Source: Massospora cicadina
Lineage: Eukaryota; Entomophthoromycota; Entomophthoromycetes; Entomophthorales; Entomophthoraceae
Direction of reading: 5' to 3'
Assembly: GCA_022478985.1 (NCBI GenBank)
Contig: JAKSZP010012300.1
Location: 1-64,000 of the forward strand
DNA length: 64,000 nucleotides
Shown here: positions 33,808-44,321 of the stretch, one piece after another
How the letters are laid out: each line of letters starts with the position of its first letter
How positions within the stretch are numbered: position 1 is the stretch's first letter
The notes under the pieces: model-generated
The model's input: only the letters and a program-made list of their open reading frames with translations
Told to the model about the DNA's origin: nothing
Database searches by the model: none
Position numbers and translations under genes: made by a program

Positions 33808-33899
33808 GAATGTTGGGAGGGGTGTAGGGTCATAGGAAGCAGCCATGTACCCAGTTTATGATAATTCCTGTATCCAAAGACTTTTTATAATACTCATTT

Positions 33900-34950
33900 C
33901 CTCTCTTATACATGATGGTAAATGGCCCCTCTCAGATTGATCCAAGTTTGCCACTATGTGGAGTTATGCAATTGTGGTCATATAAAACCCTATCTGACAC
34001 TTGGAAAGAAGGTAGAGGAGCTCAGAGCTCATTGACAGCTTGGCCTTCTTTAGTAACCATTTTTGTGAGGTTGGTCATAGCCTCTGATTGAAGCTGAATG
34101 ATGTGGTTAGCTAACCTTCACATGGCTTTCTTGGGTTCCTCTCCTCTAGAGAAGACATCCTTAGCTAAAAGAGCAGGTATGCCCAGTCTCCTGCCATACA
34201 AAACTCGGAAAGGGGACATTTTCAGAATCTGGTAATAGCTAATTCTGTAAGCCATAAGCGCGCTTGAAATAATGGTCCCAATGAAGGGGATCAGATGAAG
34301 CCATTTTCTGTAAAATAGAAACCAGAGTACCATTTGCTCACTCCACTGTACCATTGGTTGATGGGTTATATGGAGCTGAGAACAGTTGCTGGGCTCCCAT
34401 GAAAGTAGCCAAGATTTTAACTACTCTGGAGGTAAAATTTTTCCCGTTATTGCAGAGTAGTACTTGAAGGCACCCATGTTGAGTGAAAATATTCTGATGA
34501 AGAAAGGTGGCAGTGGCCTTAGCAGTTTGGGCTGGCAGCACCACAGCTTCAACCCACTTTTAAGTGGTCAATGCCTACCAAAATATATCTGTTTCCACCT
34601 GTGGTTTGAGGAAGCGGCCCTACTACATCCAAGCTTATGGTATGGAATGGCTGTTGCGGGGTAGTCAGCTGATATTGATATCTAGTTATGAGCCAAGACT
34701 GCTTCTTACATGTAAGGCAAGCATCCAAAACTTCAATGATGGCTTCCATGATTCCCTCCCAAAAATATTGATCCTTAATCCATTCTTAGGTTTTCTTAAC
34801 TCCTCCATGGCCTAAGGTTATATGAGCTTCCAGGATAACAGGTACACATTCCGAGGGTTGTAGGTAAGGCAACCACTTCACCCCCACTTGTTTATACAAC
34901 TTACCACTTTCTACTTTAGTGTTATGGGAGTGCCAGGCCAACATCTTCTG
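33900..34950 (-). pseudogene. Element D integrase
   Basis: VLDACLTCKKQSWLITRYQY has the CX2C pair. FHTISLDVVGPLPQTTGGN has the first catalytic Asp. GCLQVLLCNNGKNFTSRVV shows the second Asp position as Asn (family SDNG). PYNPSTNGTVE keeps the Glu. The open frames 34749-34549, 34544-34338 and 34354-34118 overlap in different phases, so there are at least two frameshifts. MSPFRVLYGRRLGIPALLAK marks the C-terminal side of the core. No chromodomain seen. Confidence 0.85.
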
Positions 34951-35700
34951 TACAGGCTCATCCTCATCTTCCCAGTCATTCATGGTCATTAAAAGATCAT
35001 ACAGCTGCTCCGCTTCACTGTTATCTAAGTGAAGGATGGGCAGCTGAGTTAACCCATCAACATTCATGTGGCGGGTTCTAGCGTGGTGTTTGATCTTCAT
35101 ATTGTAATGCTGGAGCTTTAGAGCCCAGCGAGCTAACCACCCTATAGGGTCCTTCATGTTTTGCAACCATTTTAAAGATGCATGGTCCATGATCACAGTG
35201 AAAGAGGTCCCATACAAGAAAGGGTGGTAATGCTTCACTACTAGTAGAACGGCAAGACACTCCTTCTCAGTAACACTATAGTTGCGTTCTGCCTTTGATA
35301 GCATCTTACTAAAATATGAGACAGGATGATCTACCCCTTTTTCATCTAATTGGGCTAGGATGTCCCCAACGGCGTAGTCTGAAGTGTCTGTAAATAAGAT
35401 AAACAGTTTTCCATAATCGGGATGCCTTAGGATAGGCCATTTTTATAGCAGCAACTTCATTGTTTCATAGGCGGCCTTCTGTTAAGTGCCCCATTGAAAA
35501 GGGATATTCTTTTTTAGTAAGCGAACAAGGGGCTCGCTGAGTTGGGCAAACTTAGGGATGAACTGATGGTAATACCCCATCATCCCTAAGAATACCTGTA
35601 TATCCCATAGGTTTTTGGGGGGTGGCATTCTGGAAATCGCTTCAACCTTATCTTGTATGGGTTGGATACCCTCTCAAGAAATGGTATGTCTGAGGAAGTT
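34951..35700 (-). pseudogene. Element D RNase H and integrase N terminus
   Basis: Open frame 35304-34786 (172 codons) reads MLSKAERNYSVTEKECLAVL, then GTSFTVIMDHASLKWLQNMK, then LARWALKLQHYNMKIKHHAR, the RNase H C-terminal half. It continues into the linker and HITLGHGGVKK of the integrase zinc domain. The first RNase H Asp block lies in another frame near 35390-35330 (LILFTDTSDYAVGDILAQ). Confidence 0.85.
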
Positions 35701-36522
35701 TAGTTTATTTTAGAAAAAGTTACACTTTGAAGGCTTTAATTTGATAATTGAGCGTCGTAAGCATTGGAATACCTCCTTCAAATGATCAAGGTGTTCATTA
35801 AAGGACTTCTAGAATACGGTAATGTTATCAAGATAGATGATAATGCAGGTTAACTTAAGATCCTGAAAAATGTGATCCATCGCACGCTGGAAAGAGGCAG
35901 GTGCATTGCACAGCCCTTGAGGTAATCGCGTGGGTTGGAAAAGGCCTTCACTGCATATCAACGCGCATTTCTCTTGATCTTGAGGAGATAGATCCATTTG
36001 CCAATAACCACTGGCCAAGTCCATGAAGAGAAAAAGTTTGAGCCTGAAAGCTGGGCCAGGGCATCGTCAATGCGTGGGATAGAATAGCTATCCTTTTTTG
36101 TAAGATTGTTTAACCTGCAATAGTCCATAACTATCTGATGACCTCCATTTTTTTCTTAATTAGCAAAAGGGGGAGGACCAAGGGCTTTGCAAAGGAACTA
36201 ATAACCCCGCGTCTAATAACTGCATGGGTTCCGTCCTCATTTGTTGTTCCTCCACCTTTGACTTGCAATAAGGTTTTGACCTAATGGGACGGGCATCACC
36301 CACATTGATGGAATGGCACCAGCCCTTCATGTGACCATAATCATTGTCCGACTTTGAGAATATATCACTATACTCATCCAGAAGAGTATGCACTTTCTCC
36401 AACTCATCTAAGGTCAGCTCATCCGAGATATGGACATTCAGTAAGGTACATACCAGGTTATCTGCAGGCAGGCCTAAATCTGCCATTGAGCCAATAGAGT
36501 GGATTTGTTCAACTTCCTCCAT
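35701..36522 (-). pseudogene. Element D reverse transcriptase
   Basis: The connector at 36522-36160 reads VHTLLDEYSDIFSKSDNDYG, then VGDARPIRSKPYCKSK and LLDAGLLVPLQSPWSSP. The RT core at 36024-35809 reads MDLASGYWQMDLSPQDQEKC, LPQGLCNAPASFQRAMDHI and IIYLDNITVF. The catalytic box at 35824-35835 is YLDN, the second Asp being Asn. The part between 36160 and 36024 is frameshifted. Confidence 0.88.
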
Positions 36523-36537
36523 GGGGAGTAAAAACCC

Positions 36538-37539
36538 TCAGCCCACCTCCTGATGCTTTCTTACAAGTATATCCTTATTAGTGAGATTCCCCAACAATAG
36601 AGTAATAGGCCTCAGATAGGCTGGGTCTAAAACACCAGGCAATACCCGAGGTTCAAAATGGCTAATTCTGTCAATGCTTAAGAGGTGTAATAAACAGTGG
36701 CGAGGGATTTTAAGAGTGATTTTTGTGTCTACCACCCGTTGTTCACCAGGCTTAATCACCACTTCATTGGCCACATAAAACGGAATACCTTTGGCAGCAT
36801 CTATGGAATCAGGCAATTTTTTTGTATTTTGCCCAGAGGTGGTATAATGTATAGGTAAAGCGGAAAGTGGGTACTCAACCATGCAAGAGTATTCCTTCTT
36901 GCTGGGTTCTTTATTGGCTAGAACTAAGGGGACTTCATAATTGAGCAATGACAAGAACCCTTGCTTCATATTGATAATGCCTTCATATTCAATCATAAAC
37001 TGAGTACCTATAAGCATATCATAAGCGTTATTATCCAAAGCCACTGCAGGGGCTGATAGAATAAGCTTCCCAATACAAATGGGAAGGGATGAGTAAGCAC
37101 CCAGTGCGCGGGTGTTGTTGGGACCAGCGGTTCCAAAGTCTTGGTTATATTCTAAATCAGGTGCAAGTTTGATCTTTTTCATCAACTTGGAGGAGATTAC
37201 GTTCACTGGGGAGCCTGTATCTAGGATAGCCATCACCTGAATTTTTTGGATAACCACTTTGACCTTTGTAAGTATCCCCCCAAAAGTGGGCGATAGCGCT
37301 AAGACCTCCTTAAGATGGAAAGTGGAGGTTAATTTGCACGCAGTCTTGGGGTAATTTTCCTGGATGGACTGCATGGTATGGCCATGGTGAAGAGGGTGAA
37401 TAAGGTTAGACAACACTTCATCTGCATCGCTGGTAGTATCAATAATGGCCGGTTCCCCTACAACTTGATGGAGATACATCTCTTCAGGTATGGTGGCTTC
37501 ATCTACTCCTCCAGCATTCAAGCAATCGGGGACTTCCAC
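36538..37539 (-). pseudogene. Element D protease and pre-RT region (333-codon open frame)
   Basis: This is the longest open frame in the window. Around residues 100-125 it has VVIQKIQVMAILDTGSPVNV then ISSKLMKKIKLAPDLEYNQD, the retropepsin block with D-T-G at 37213-37221. GTAGPNNTRALGAYSSLPI and YDMLIGTQFMIEYEGIINM follow as in A, B and H. The C-terminal half is a linker domain (GEQRVVDTKITLKIP, LLLGNLTNKDILVRKHQEVG) that precedes the RT connector in C and D. The frame ends at a TAG at 36538, where the sister element C reads on, so it is a fragment of the polyprotein rather than a separate gene. Confidence 0.85.
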
Positions 37540-37743
37540 TTCAGCAGGTACTCCTACAATGAAATAGCTGACCTCATCTGTACCCCCTCAGAATCATCCC
37601 CAGGGGTATTAGTAACGTGAGGTAATGGCATAAGTTGTTTAAATGAGTCAGGCACATGAGATTTGTCAGCAATAGGTGTGCCTTTCCCTATGCTGACATT
37701 GCTTTTCCTGCTCCTAATCCTCGGCGTCATATTTCTTTTTCCA

Positions 37744-37785
37744 GCATACAACCTCCTTGTGTCCGAACTTGTAGCAGTATTTGCA
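37744..37785 (-). pseudogene. Element D gag CCHC zinc knuckle
   Basis: In one minus-strand frame the 14 codons read CKYCYKFGHKEVVC, a perfect C-X2-C-X4-H-X4-C knuckle. It is preceded by a basic stretch (KAKRPERPQ) and followed by WKKKYDAE. It would bind element RNA in the particle. It lies between the gag core (about 38000-38570) and the protease, as expected. Confidence 0.85.
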
Positions 37786-37959
37786 CTGAGGGCGTTCAGG
37801 ACGTTTTGCTTTGGGGTTTTGCTCTTCAGGGCCCATTATCTGAGGGGCTCCTTCTTGTCTTCAATAGATAGGGCTCAAGGCTTAGGCTTTGAATCCTCAA
37901 TGATTAAAAACGCAAGGACGAGATACTGCTCCATGTGGAAATTCAGGCTTATGAAAATT

Positions 37960-39320
37960 AGCGACATCTATTAACGCCTTCTTGATGTCTTGAATGATAT
38001 GGAAATAGTGTTTAACTGAGGTGATGTTCATCACTAGTGGAGGGTAAGAAACCACTCCAGTCAAAACGGCGGCTACAGCATCATCCAAAGTCAACATCTT
38101 TGAGGTTAACAACGTCTGTGCTTCCATATAGAATCGTTCCACAAAGGCGACCACTGACTCTCCTTTTTGGATACTCATGCATAAAAGCTTGCTTCATACA
38201 TAAAGCCTGTTTTGAACTGAATGTGTTTATGAGGAGCTCTTTAACCTTGGACCAAGTGCAGAGCATCCATGTGTGGGACCATCACCTCCTGTGCCATGCG
38301 GCCCAAACAGGAAAGTATGTTTGGCCTTCTGATGATCCATTGCCCCTTCCATAGCTGCCTCATAGACATATATAAAATGAAGCAATGCTGCCTTCACCCG
38401 TGATAAATTTATCTTTGAAAATCAGTTTGAATGAACTAAAATCACCCCCGGTAAGGGTATGAACAGCTGGAGCTTCTGTTTCCAGGGTTTCAGAGTGGTA
38501 GTTTAACTGTTCAAAGGTATGCAAAAGGCAATCAAACTGATCATACATGGCTTCAAGCTGGGTTTCCATTTTGGTGAGGGATTCTAGGGGGCCCAGATTT
38601 ACATAGTCTCAGTTGAGCTTTGATCCCTAATTTATGAGTTTCAAGATCTTCCACTCAGATCTCCATTGCATTGACTTGAAAATGGAGTTGTGACACCAGC
38701 GAGCTTAGGTTTAATTGAGCAGTTTTCACGGCTTCCACGCGGTTCTTCAACTCTTATTTCATTTGTTTACACTCTTCATTGTCATGAGGGTGTGAGCTTG
38801 GGCCTTGTACTCCATCCTTGATCTGCTCATACTTCCTCTTGACCTGTGTTAATCAACTAAATACTTCCTTCAACAGCACAGGGCTTTCCAGCAAAGCTTT
38901 TACCACTTTTGCTTTGGTTTTGCATTCATTCAGGCAACATGCCAAATATTTAGTATTTTCAAATGTAGCTTTGAGAGCGAGCTCCTTTTCTAGCTGAACA
39001 ACCTTGGCTGCAAGGGTGGTGATGGCACTAGATGGTTCAAGCAACAGATGGTGTTCAAGCTCATCAACATATGAAAAGGCCTGAATTAACTGTCGCTCCA
39101 CCACAGCCACACACTGTTCATATTCCTCTTGAGGGATGGAGTCAGGGGCTGAGAGGTCCCTGTGCATTTGCTCATTATATTTCTCAAGTTCATTGGCAAA
39201 CTCCTCCAACAACGAGCAGGTGCTAGTGGTGGAAGCATTCATTTCATTCCAGAATACCTTCATGGCCTCCTCGACATACTTTACAAACCCAGTATCCATA
39301 GTAGTAAGTCAGTCATGCAG
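37960..39320 (-). pseudogene. Element D gag
   Basis: The N terminus at 39299-38853 (148 codons) is a coiled-coil-like segment (LEEFANELEKYNEQMHRDLS, then LAAKVVQLEKELALKATFEN). Further heptads and a spacer follow. The capsid starts near 38480 (SFKLIFKDKFITGEGSIASF). It continues in shifted frames with ILSCLGRMAQEVMVPHMDAL, then VKELLINTFSSKQALCMKQ, then ESVVAFVERFYMEAQTLLTS at 38178-37897. Element C gag matches it closely. Confidence 0.8.
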
Positions 39321-39843
39321 CTGTATGATGAAGTCACGATTAGCTTCCACACATATCTAACTGCTCCAAGATGTTCAGAGTTCAGTTGGTATAACTTATC
39401 ATAAGCTAAATTCAGAGCTGCATGAGTATCTAGGTGTCAATATAACACTTTGTGATATCCAGCTAAGAGATGCATCATGTGTACCAAGGCAGGGTGAGCA
39501 AACTTGTGTACATAGGTGGTCAAATTTGTAAGCTGACCATAGGTCTCTGGGAGGACACTAGTCTCATAGAGAAACAAGTGGCATTCCTCTATCAATGACG
39601 CTTGTTTGCAAGATGCAATGTCACCAGGGTTAAGGATACCATGAGTAAGGTCTCTCACAGCTTCAGTAGCTGGCCAGGTGATGCAATGGAACTCAGTATT
39701 AATATGTATTCAAATTGTTCTTCTCCAAAAATCAAAGCAGTAGGGCTGTCCATTTGATCATCATCTTCAGTCCCTTCCCCATTTTGCACCCAATGGGTGA
39801 TACTCTCCATTGCTTTAATACTTATCAAAGTATTCAGGGTGGT

Positions 39844-39861
39844 CCCCTGTAGTGAGCACCA
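39844..39861 (-). promoter_or_regulatory. Element D primer-binding site
   Basis: Minus strand TGGTGCTCACTACAGGGG starts four bases inside from the 5' LTR end. It is the reference copy of a site also found next to B, C, G and H. It would pair with a tRNA ending CCCCTGTAGTGAGCACCA; I cannot name that tRNA. Confidence 0.75.
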
Positions 39862-39864
39862 GTT

Positions 39865-40881
39865 TGTGGGATCTACTGATGGATACCATAAATTTTTTAT
39901 TTAAGTGAGAAATTTACTTTTTCAATAAAAGTAATAAATAATACTTTGTTAAAGCTTTTATATTTTTTATTGTCTAAGCGGGGCAAACCAGAAAAGGTCC
40001 TTTTTTTAAATTTTATTCAAGGTGGGCTGACCTGGGGATGATACCACACTGATTAGAGAAGTGAAGAAAATGGGAAAGGAGGATAAAACCCAGAAAACCT
40101 CCATGCGCAGTGTATGATAGGCCAGGAACTCCATGGACCGCCTTTGCTATTTGCTATCTCAGTTCAGGGTATTGGCATGCAAAACTAACACAGTCAAATC
40201 ATCCCCTACCCAAAGTTCATTACTGGGATCAAACTCAGGGAGGCAGCGGTAGAGGTTCCTATTCTACCACTGGGGTATCCTCCCTTAGAAAAGGTCCTTT
40301 TTTCGATACTAGTATTTCCTATTTAAACTAGTTCAAATCCTGGGACCATGGGTATTTGGGGCTAAAGTATTATAAAGCTGAGTCATCCAAATTTAGAAAT
40401 ATAGGCTTTTAGCCTATCAGATTGAAGATAAATATTTTGAGGCAAAACTGACCCATGTAGTAATGATTTGATGAATTGTATCCAATCACCAGCAAGTAAA
40501 ATCTTCTCACCTTGGTGGTGGTCAGACTCATGTGGTAGTGATTAGTTAATTTTTACCCTATCATCATCAAGTAAAATCTTCTCACCTCGGAGGTGATTAG
40601 ACCCATGTGGTAACAAACACCCCAAATTTGGCCAAGAAGTTGGAGCAATCCTATTATTAGTTATTACCCTATTAAGCTGATTTTAGTTATAAACCATATT
40701 TTTCCAATAGTTAGGATTCCACCAAGAATCTGCCAAGGTCTTTTTGCTGTTGGTTCTCATATCATTGATAACCACAATATCATTTGAAGATTGGGCAGGA
40801 GATGGGCCAATCATGATAGCAGATTTGGGAGCACTCATACCTCCATTCTTTTTCTTAAGTTGAGAAGGAGATTGTCCGACA
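39865..40881 (-). repeat. Element D 5' LTR (with SINE insertion)
   Basis: Matches 33072-33795 once the 280-bp SINE and one 17-bp copy of its target duplication are removed (1017 versus 724 bp). The outer end is TGTCGGACAATCTCC. Confidence 0.92.
40007..40286 (-). mobile_element. tRNA-derived SINE, full length
   Basis: Flanked by a perfect 17-bp direct repeat AGAAAAGGTCCTTTTTT (39990-40006 and 40287-40303). On the minus strand it starts AAGGGAGGATACCCCAGTGG. An A-box-like TACCCCAGTGGTAGAATAGG (about 40258-40277) and a B-box-like GAGTTTGATCCCAGT (about 40217-40231) are spaced as in a tRNA. A tRNA-unrelated body follows, then the tail CCACCTTGAATAAAATTTAA. This is the standard SINE layout: pol III promoter head, body, LINE-like tail. 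It is younger than element D, whose LTR it interrupts. Confidence 0.85.
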
Positions 40882-41123
40882 CCTAGAAACGTTGAGTAAA
40901 TCAGCTAGTTTTAAAAAAAACTCCATAACTTTATTAAATCTTTAAAGAGGGTAAATCAGCTAGTACAGCTTAAAGCTTGAGTATGGCAACTTATATTTTT
41001 GTTCATAACAAGAATTGCAGATGGATTAAAAATAATTCTGCAATATTAATGTATAATTGAAAAGTTTATGAAATTTAAACTCCAGACTTGCATTTGGAGA
41101 TATCTATAACTGTTAAACAATCT
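40882..41123. other. Ancestral spacer right of element D
   Basis: AT-rich, no coding region. It carries the right copy of the CCTAG target duplication at its left edge. The left copy is at 33067, so 33067 and 40882 were neighbours before element D inserted. Confidence 0.6.
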
Positions 41124-41236
41124 GTTTAAATTTTATTCGAAGTGGGCCGACCTGGGGACTATACCGCACCGATTAGGGAAGTGAAGAAAATGGGAAAGGA
41201 GGATAAAACCCAGAAAACCTCCATGTACGGCGTATG
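41124..41236 (-). mobile_element. SINE, 5'-truncated copy
   Basis: It matches the 3' part of the SINE at 40007-40286 (GAAGTGAAGAAAATGGGAAA and CCCAGAAAACCTCCATG, plus-strand reading) and has the same tail, but lacks the tRNA-like head. Direct repeats GTTAAACAATCT (41112-41123 and 41237-41248) are the target duplication. 5' truncation is typical of target-primed reverse transcription. Confidence 0.82.
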
Positions 41237-41248
41237 GTTAAACAATCT

Positions 41249-41394
41249 ATGTTTTTTTAGTACTAGATGGTTAAACAATCTATGTTCAGAGTACTTTTCA
41301 AATCAACTTACATAATCTGTTCCAATAAGCTTAGATATACGGAACATCGATGGCTTCTCCCTCAAGTTGTGTTCATCTAGTATTAAAAAAAGTT
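41249..41394. repeat. Small inverted-repeat segment
   Basis: TTTTTTAGTACTAGATG near 41249-41265 and CATCTAGTATTAAAAAA near 41376-41392 are near-perfect inverted repeats enclosing about 110 bp with no coding. A third related copy, CATCTAGTACTAAAAAAA, lies alone at 43828. Possibly a MITE-like element, but no clear target duplication is visible. Confidence 0.35.
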
Positions 41395-41627
41395 AGATGT
41401 ACAGTTGTGTTTTTAAACGTTTTCAAAAATATATACTCTTTTGTAGGTAAACTGATAATTTAAGATTCTATTTACAATTATTACAATGGTCTTCTATCAA
41501 GCTAGTAATACTATAAATCCATTTGAAAGCAAAAACATTTTAAGATTTTTTATACAAAGGTAAACTCTGTAAGCCGTATTATATACTGAATTGTGGAAGT
41601 AAATGATTTTTTACTTGCTATTGGTAA

Positions 41628-41769
41628 TCTTTTCTTTATTTGAGGTGGGTCAACCTTGGGACAAATATACCACACCGAGAATTTTTCTAGCCAGTACAGG
41701 TTTCGAACTTGTATTGAACAAAACCTGCACTAGGATGGAAGCAGGAATTACCCTGCCAGGCTAACCACC
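41628..41769 (-). mobile_element. tRNA-derived SINE, second type
   Basis: Flanked by the perfect 14-bp direct repeat CTTGCTATTGGTAA (41614-41627 and 41770-41783). On the minus strand it begins GGTGGTTAGCCTGGCAGGGT, an A-box-like start, and has a B-box-like AAGTTCGAAACCTG (41697-41710). The head differs from the SINE at 40007, but the tail (GACCCACCTCAAATAAAG) is of the same kind. So two tRNA heads share one tail family. Length is about 142 bp. Confidence 0.85.
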
Positions 41770-41783
41770 CTTGCTATTGGTAA

Positions 41784-42616
41784 ACTTACACAGATCATTT
41801 TTCGATAATTGTAATATATTTTTTCACTTTTGTTCTAGTCCCTTAGCATACCTAGTTTATGTGCATAAAAGCTTTTGCTTGCTATTAGTTGTCAGGCTTT
41901 AATTTAAATGTCCTTAGTCACTTTTACTGCAAACCTGATTTCTCAAGTTCTTGGATCGTTTGTGCCATATATCAGGACAGTAGCCTTGAACGGAACCTTA
42001 ATGTTGCAGCAACACTTATATAATCAGTGACATTCTATCAGCGAATAAAGTTCTTTTTTGCATAATTTACGTAATTCAACTTTAAACTCGAGGCTACATC
42101 CTTGGCTTTGCTGGATGTTTTTGACAAAATCTTGTTTTTAATTAGCATACTTTTGGCACTATATCAGTAAAATTCCAGCTTTTGTGTAAAATGAGACCCA
42201 GGTATAGCATACTAAAATGCGGGAACTTTTAGGATTTTAGCTCACAAACTTAATATCTTAGTTTATTAATATATGCTTTACGTTATCTATACCAATATCT
42301 ATAAAAACCAGACAGTTGTTTAAGCCTGAGTTATGCCGCTGCCAAGATACTAATGAAGGCTAAATCCAAATGAATAGTAAAATTAGACGTTTGGTACAAT
42401 GCTTTTTTTATTGAAATTTCTTTGTTTTTGAGCCAAAATTGGCATAATTTTAATTAGCTTTGTCTATAATAAGCGTTTTTGGCCCCTGATAAACAGTCTA
42501 GTTGCAGAAATCGCTTGCAATCTATTCAACAACTCTTAGTCGTTAATAAGTAAGTCTAGCATGCTGGTTCAAGTGCGTACCTATAACTTTGTGTTAGAAA
42601 TAAACATACTTTTTAG
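41784..42616. other. Non-coding DNA downstream of the methyltransferase gene
   Basis: About 830 bp with no frame longer than a few dozen codons and no repeat similarity that I can see. It includes the 3' flank of the gene at 42617. Confidence 0.5.
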
Positions 42617-43403
42617 TTACATTTTGACTTTGTAAAGCCCAGCAGGAAAACCGGGTTGAGTTCCCTCCAGTATTAAGCTTAGCCCCGACTTTTTGAAGAT
42701 TTCCTTTAAAAGTTCGTCCGACCTTTTTGAAAGTTAAAAAGTTATAAAACGATGGGAGAATTAAATACCTAGTAAAACTACTATCAACTTCGTCTAACTC
42801 ACGCTCTACTTTCGCAACGTTTTCTTTAACAAAAATTAATCCGTGGGTAGTAAGGCTTGCTTTGCAACGAAGAAAGAATGCCAAAAGATCATTCAAGTTC
42901 AGTCAATATTTTTAAAAAAGCAGATTTCACCATCAGTTAAATGCCCAAGAACCCATTGCGACCAGATGGCCGAATATTTTTGCTTTTCGGGGCAAAAGTT
43001 CTGCAGGCCACTACAGTAAAATTCTCCTATTATTCCTGATGCGACTTCATCCTTAAGATACTATTCTTGGCCAAAGAAATAAAGGTGGAATTCTGTTCAA
43101 CAAGATCAATTTTTTGAAAAATGATTTTTTAAAAAGTTTTTCGTGACTCTTCCTATTCCCGCTCCACAATCTAAAGCAGTTATAGCTTTAAAACATGGTC
43201 TAATTTCCTTTGTTTTTGAAAGAAACTTTTCGGACGCTTCTACATCAGGGTTGGAGAGGGCTTCCAGCCCTCCTAGCATTCCATTTACTGTTGGTTTAAT
43301 ACCCTAAAATGAAACCGTAAATAAAAATTTCAAAAGATTAATACCTTCCAATAGCAATCTGCTTTTTGATAAAATCTTTAAGCTTATCGTTTTGCGTGGT
43401 CAT
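42617..43403 (-). CDS. Alpha N-terminal protein methyltransferase 1 (NTMT1/Tae1 family), with indels
   Basis: Only cellular gene recognised. It methylates the alpha-amino group of proteins whose initiator Met has been removed, such as ribosomal proteins. Exons (minus): 43403-43345, 43303-42931, about 42893-42769, 42722-42617. Introns of 41 and 46 bp have GT-AG ends; the middle intron starts GTGAAA but no AG is seen at its end. Family blocks in order: CYWKGIKPTVNGMLGG, the SAM-binding LDCGAGIGRVTKNFL, FYCSGLQNF, IWSQWVLGHLTD, FFLRCKASLTTHGLIFVKEN, DEVDSSFTRSDELLKEIFKK, and a C terminus ending GFPAGLYKVKM before TAA. Three single-base-type frameshifts are needed, two in A-runs (about 43365 and 43125) and one near 43060. 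There are no substitution stops, so this may be a real gene with assembly errors; a young pseudogene is the alternative. Confidence 0.85.
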
Positions 43404-44321
43404 TTCAAAAATGTATGAGTATAAATCTGATATTTTAATAAGGCGTGCAAATTGAAGAGAAATATTTAATCAATTTAGAATTTATTTATATTTGCTACAT
43501 GGATTTATGGGAATGGAAATGGGAATGGGTCAGTTTATAAAATCAGCGTATCTGAATTATCGACTTGTAAATTTCCAACCCAATTTACCGGATTTCGAAA
43601 GTTTAAATTAGTCATGAGCTTGCCAGCAATCTGGTAAAATTTTCTTATACATGGCCAAAGCCGTCAGAATTGTAACATCGAACTCCAATCCATGAGTAAC
43701 CATAATTTTAATAATAGTTGAATTAAAGTTTCTGTAATATTAAAAATGTTTATTAAAAAAGCTACAGAGTAATATTTTATTTAAAGATAATAACGTGATT
43801 TTATAAACTAAAATGGGTTGATCTTACATCTAGTACTAAAAAAATGGGTTGATCTTAAGGCAGTACAAACCAGGTAAAATAGTAATGACAATTTATAAAC
43901 CGAGTTTGCTCATGCTTAGCTCAGATACTGCTACCTTATATTTGTTAAGTTTTATCACAAGATATACAAGTTAAATAAAAAAATGGTTATCCTTATGTAT
44001 AACTAGAAATAAAATTTTAGGGCAGTTACTAGCAATCTGATGATTCTAACATCAAATTTTAGATCTAATCTATTTAGACCTTTCTTATAGGAATCCTATT
44101 ATATTAGAATGCTCGTTATATAATACAATAGTCTACACTCAAAATCTTTCCAAGTCTAACAAGTTAATTCCTATTCATTTTGATGTGAAATAAATAAATA
44201 TGATGTTTAAAATGTTTAGTTAGCTCTCATCTCTTGAATTACAAGATTTCATTTTATGAATTGCATGACAGAAGAAAGTATTATTGTTAAAATTAACGCT
44301 TAGGCATCATATTTCAAATGT
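43404..44321. other. Upstream region of the methyltransferase gene
   Basis: No clear gene. A minus-strand stretch near 43700-43610 (LEFDVTILTALAMYKKILPD and onward) is open for about 30 codons but unrecognised. A short direct repeat AAATGGGTTGATCTTA occurs twice at 43811-43856. The promoter of the gene at 43403 should lie here; the sequence is too AT-rich to pick a TATA box. Confidence 0.4.

Larger units (their letters stand above)
33072..40881 (-). mobile_element. Ty3/gypsy LTR retrotransposon D (structurally complete, SINE inserted)
   Basis: Minus-strand element. Its 3' LTR is 33072-33795 (724 bp) and its 5' LTR 39865-40881, which is longer only because a SINE sits in it. LTR termini in element orientation are TGTCAGACAATCTCC and GATCCCACA. 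Flanks CCTAG (33067-33071) and CCTAG (40882-40886) are a perfect target duplication. Gag with CCHC knuckle, protease, RT, RNase H and integrase follow in order on the minus strand. The LTRs are the most similar pair in the window by eye, and it has the longest open frame (36538-37539), so it is probably one of the younger insertions. Still, RT and integrase have lost catalytic Asp residues. Confidence 0.93.

Noticed and set aside
34564..34815. Plus-strand frames in element D (also 36344-36553, 37378-37620, 37663-37974)
   Set aside because: All are shadows of the minus-strand gag-pol, which carries clear domain motifs.
41628..41769. A functional tRNA gene
   Set aside because: The A and B box-like stretches and TSDs fit a SINE; the sequence does not fold into a convincing cloverleaf with a 7-bp acceptor stem.
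42594..42896. The 100-codon minus-strand frame read as one continuous exon
   Set aside because: The last third is out of frame; splicing a 46-bp GT-AG intron restores the NTMT1-family C terminus ending in LYKVKM.
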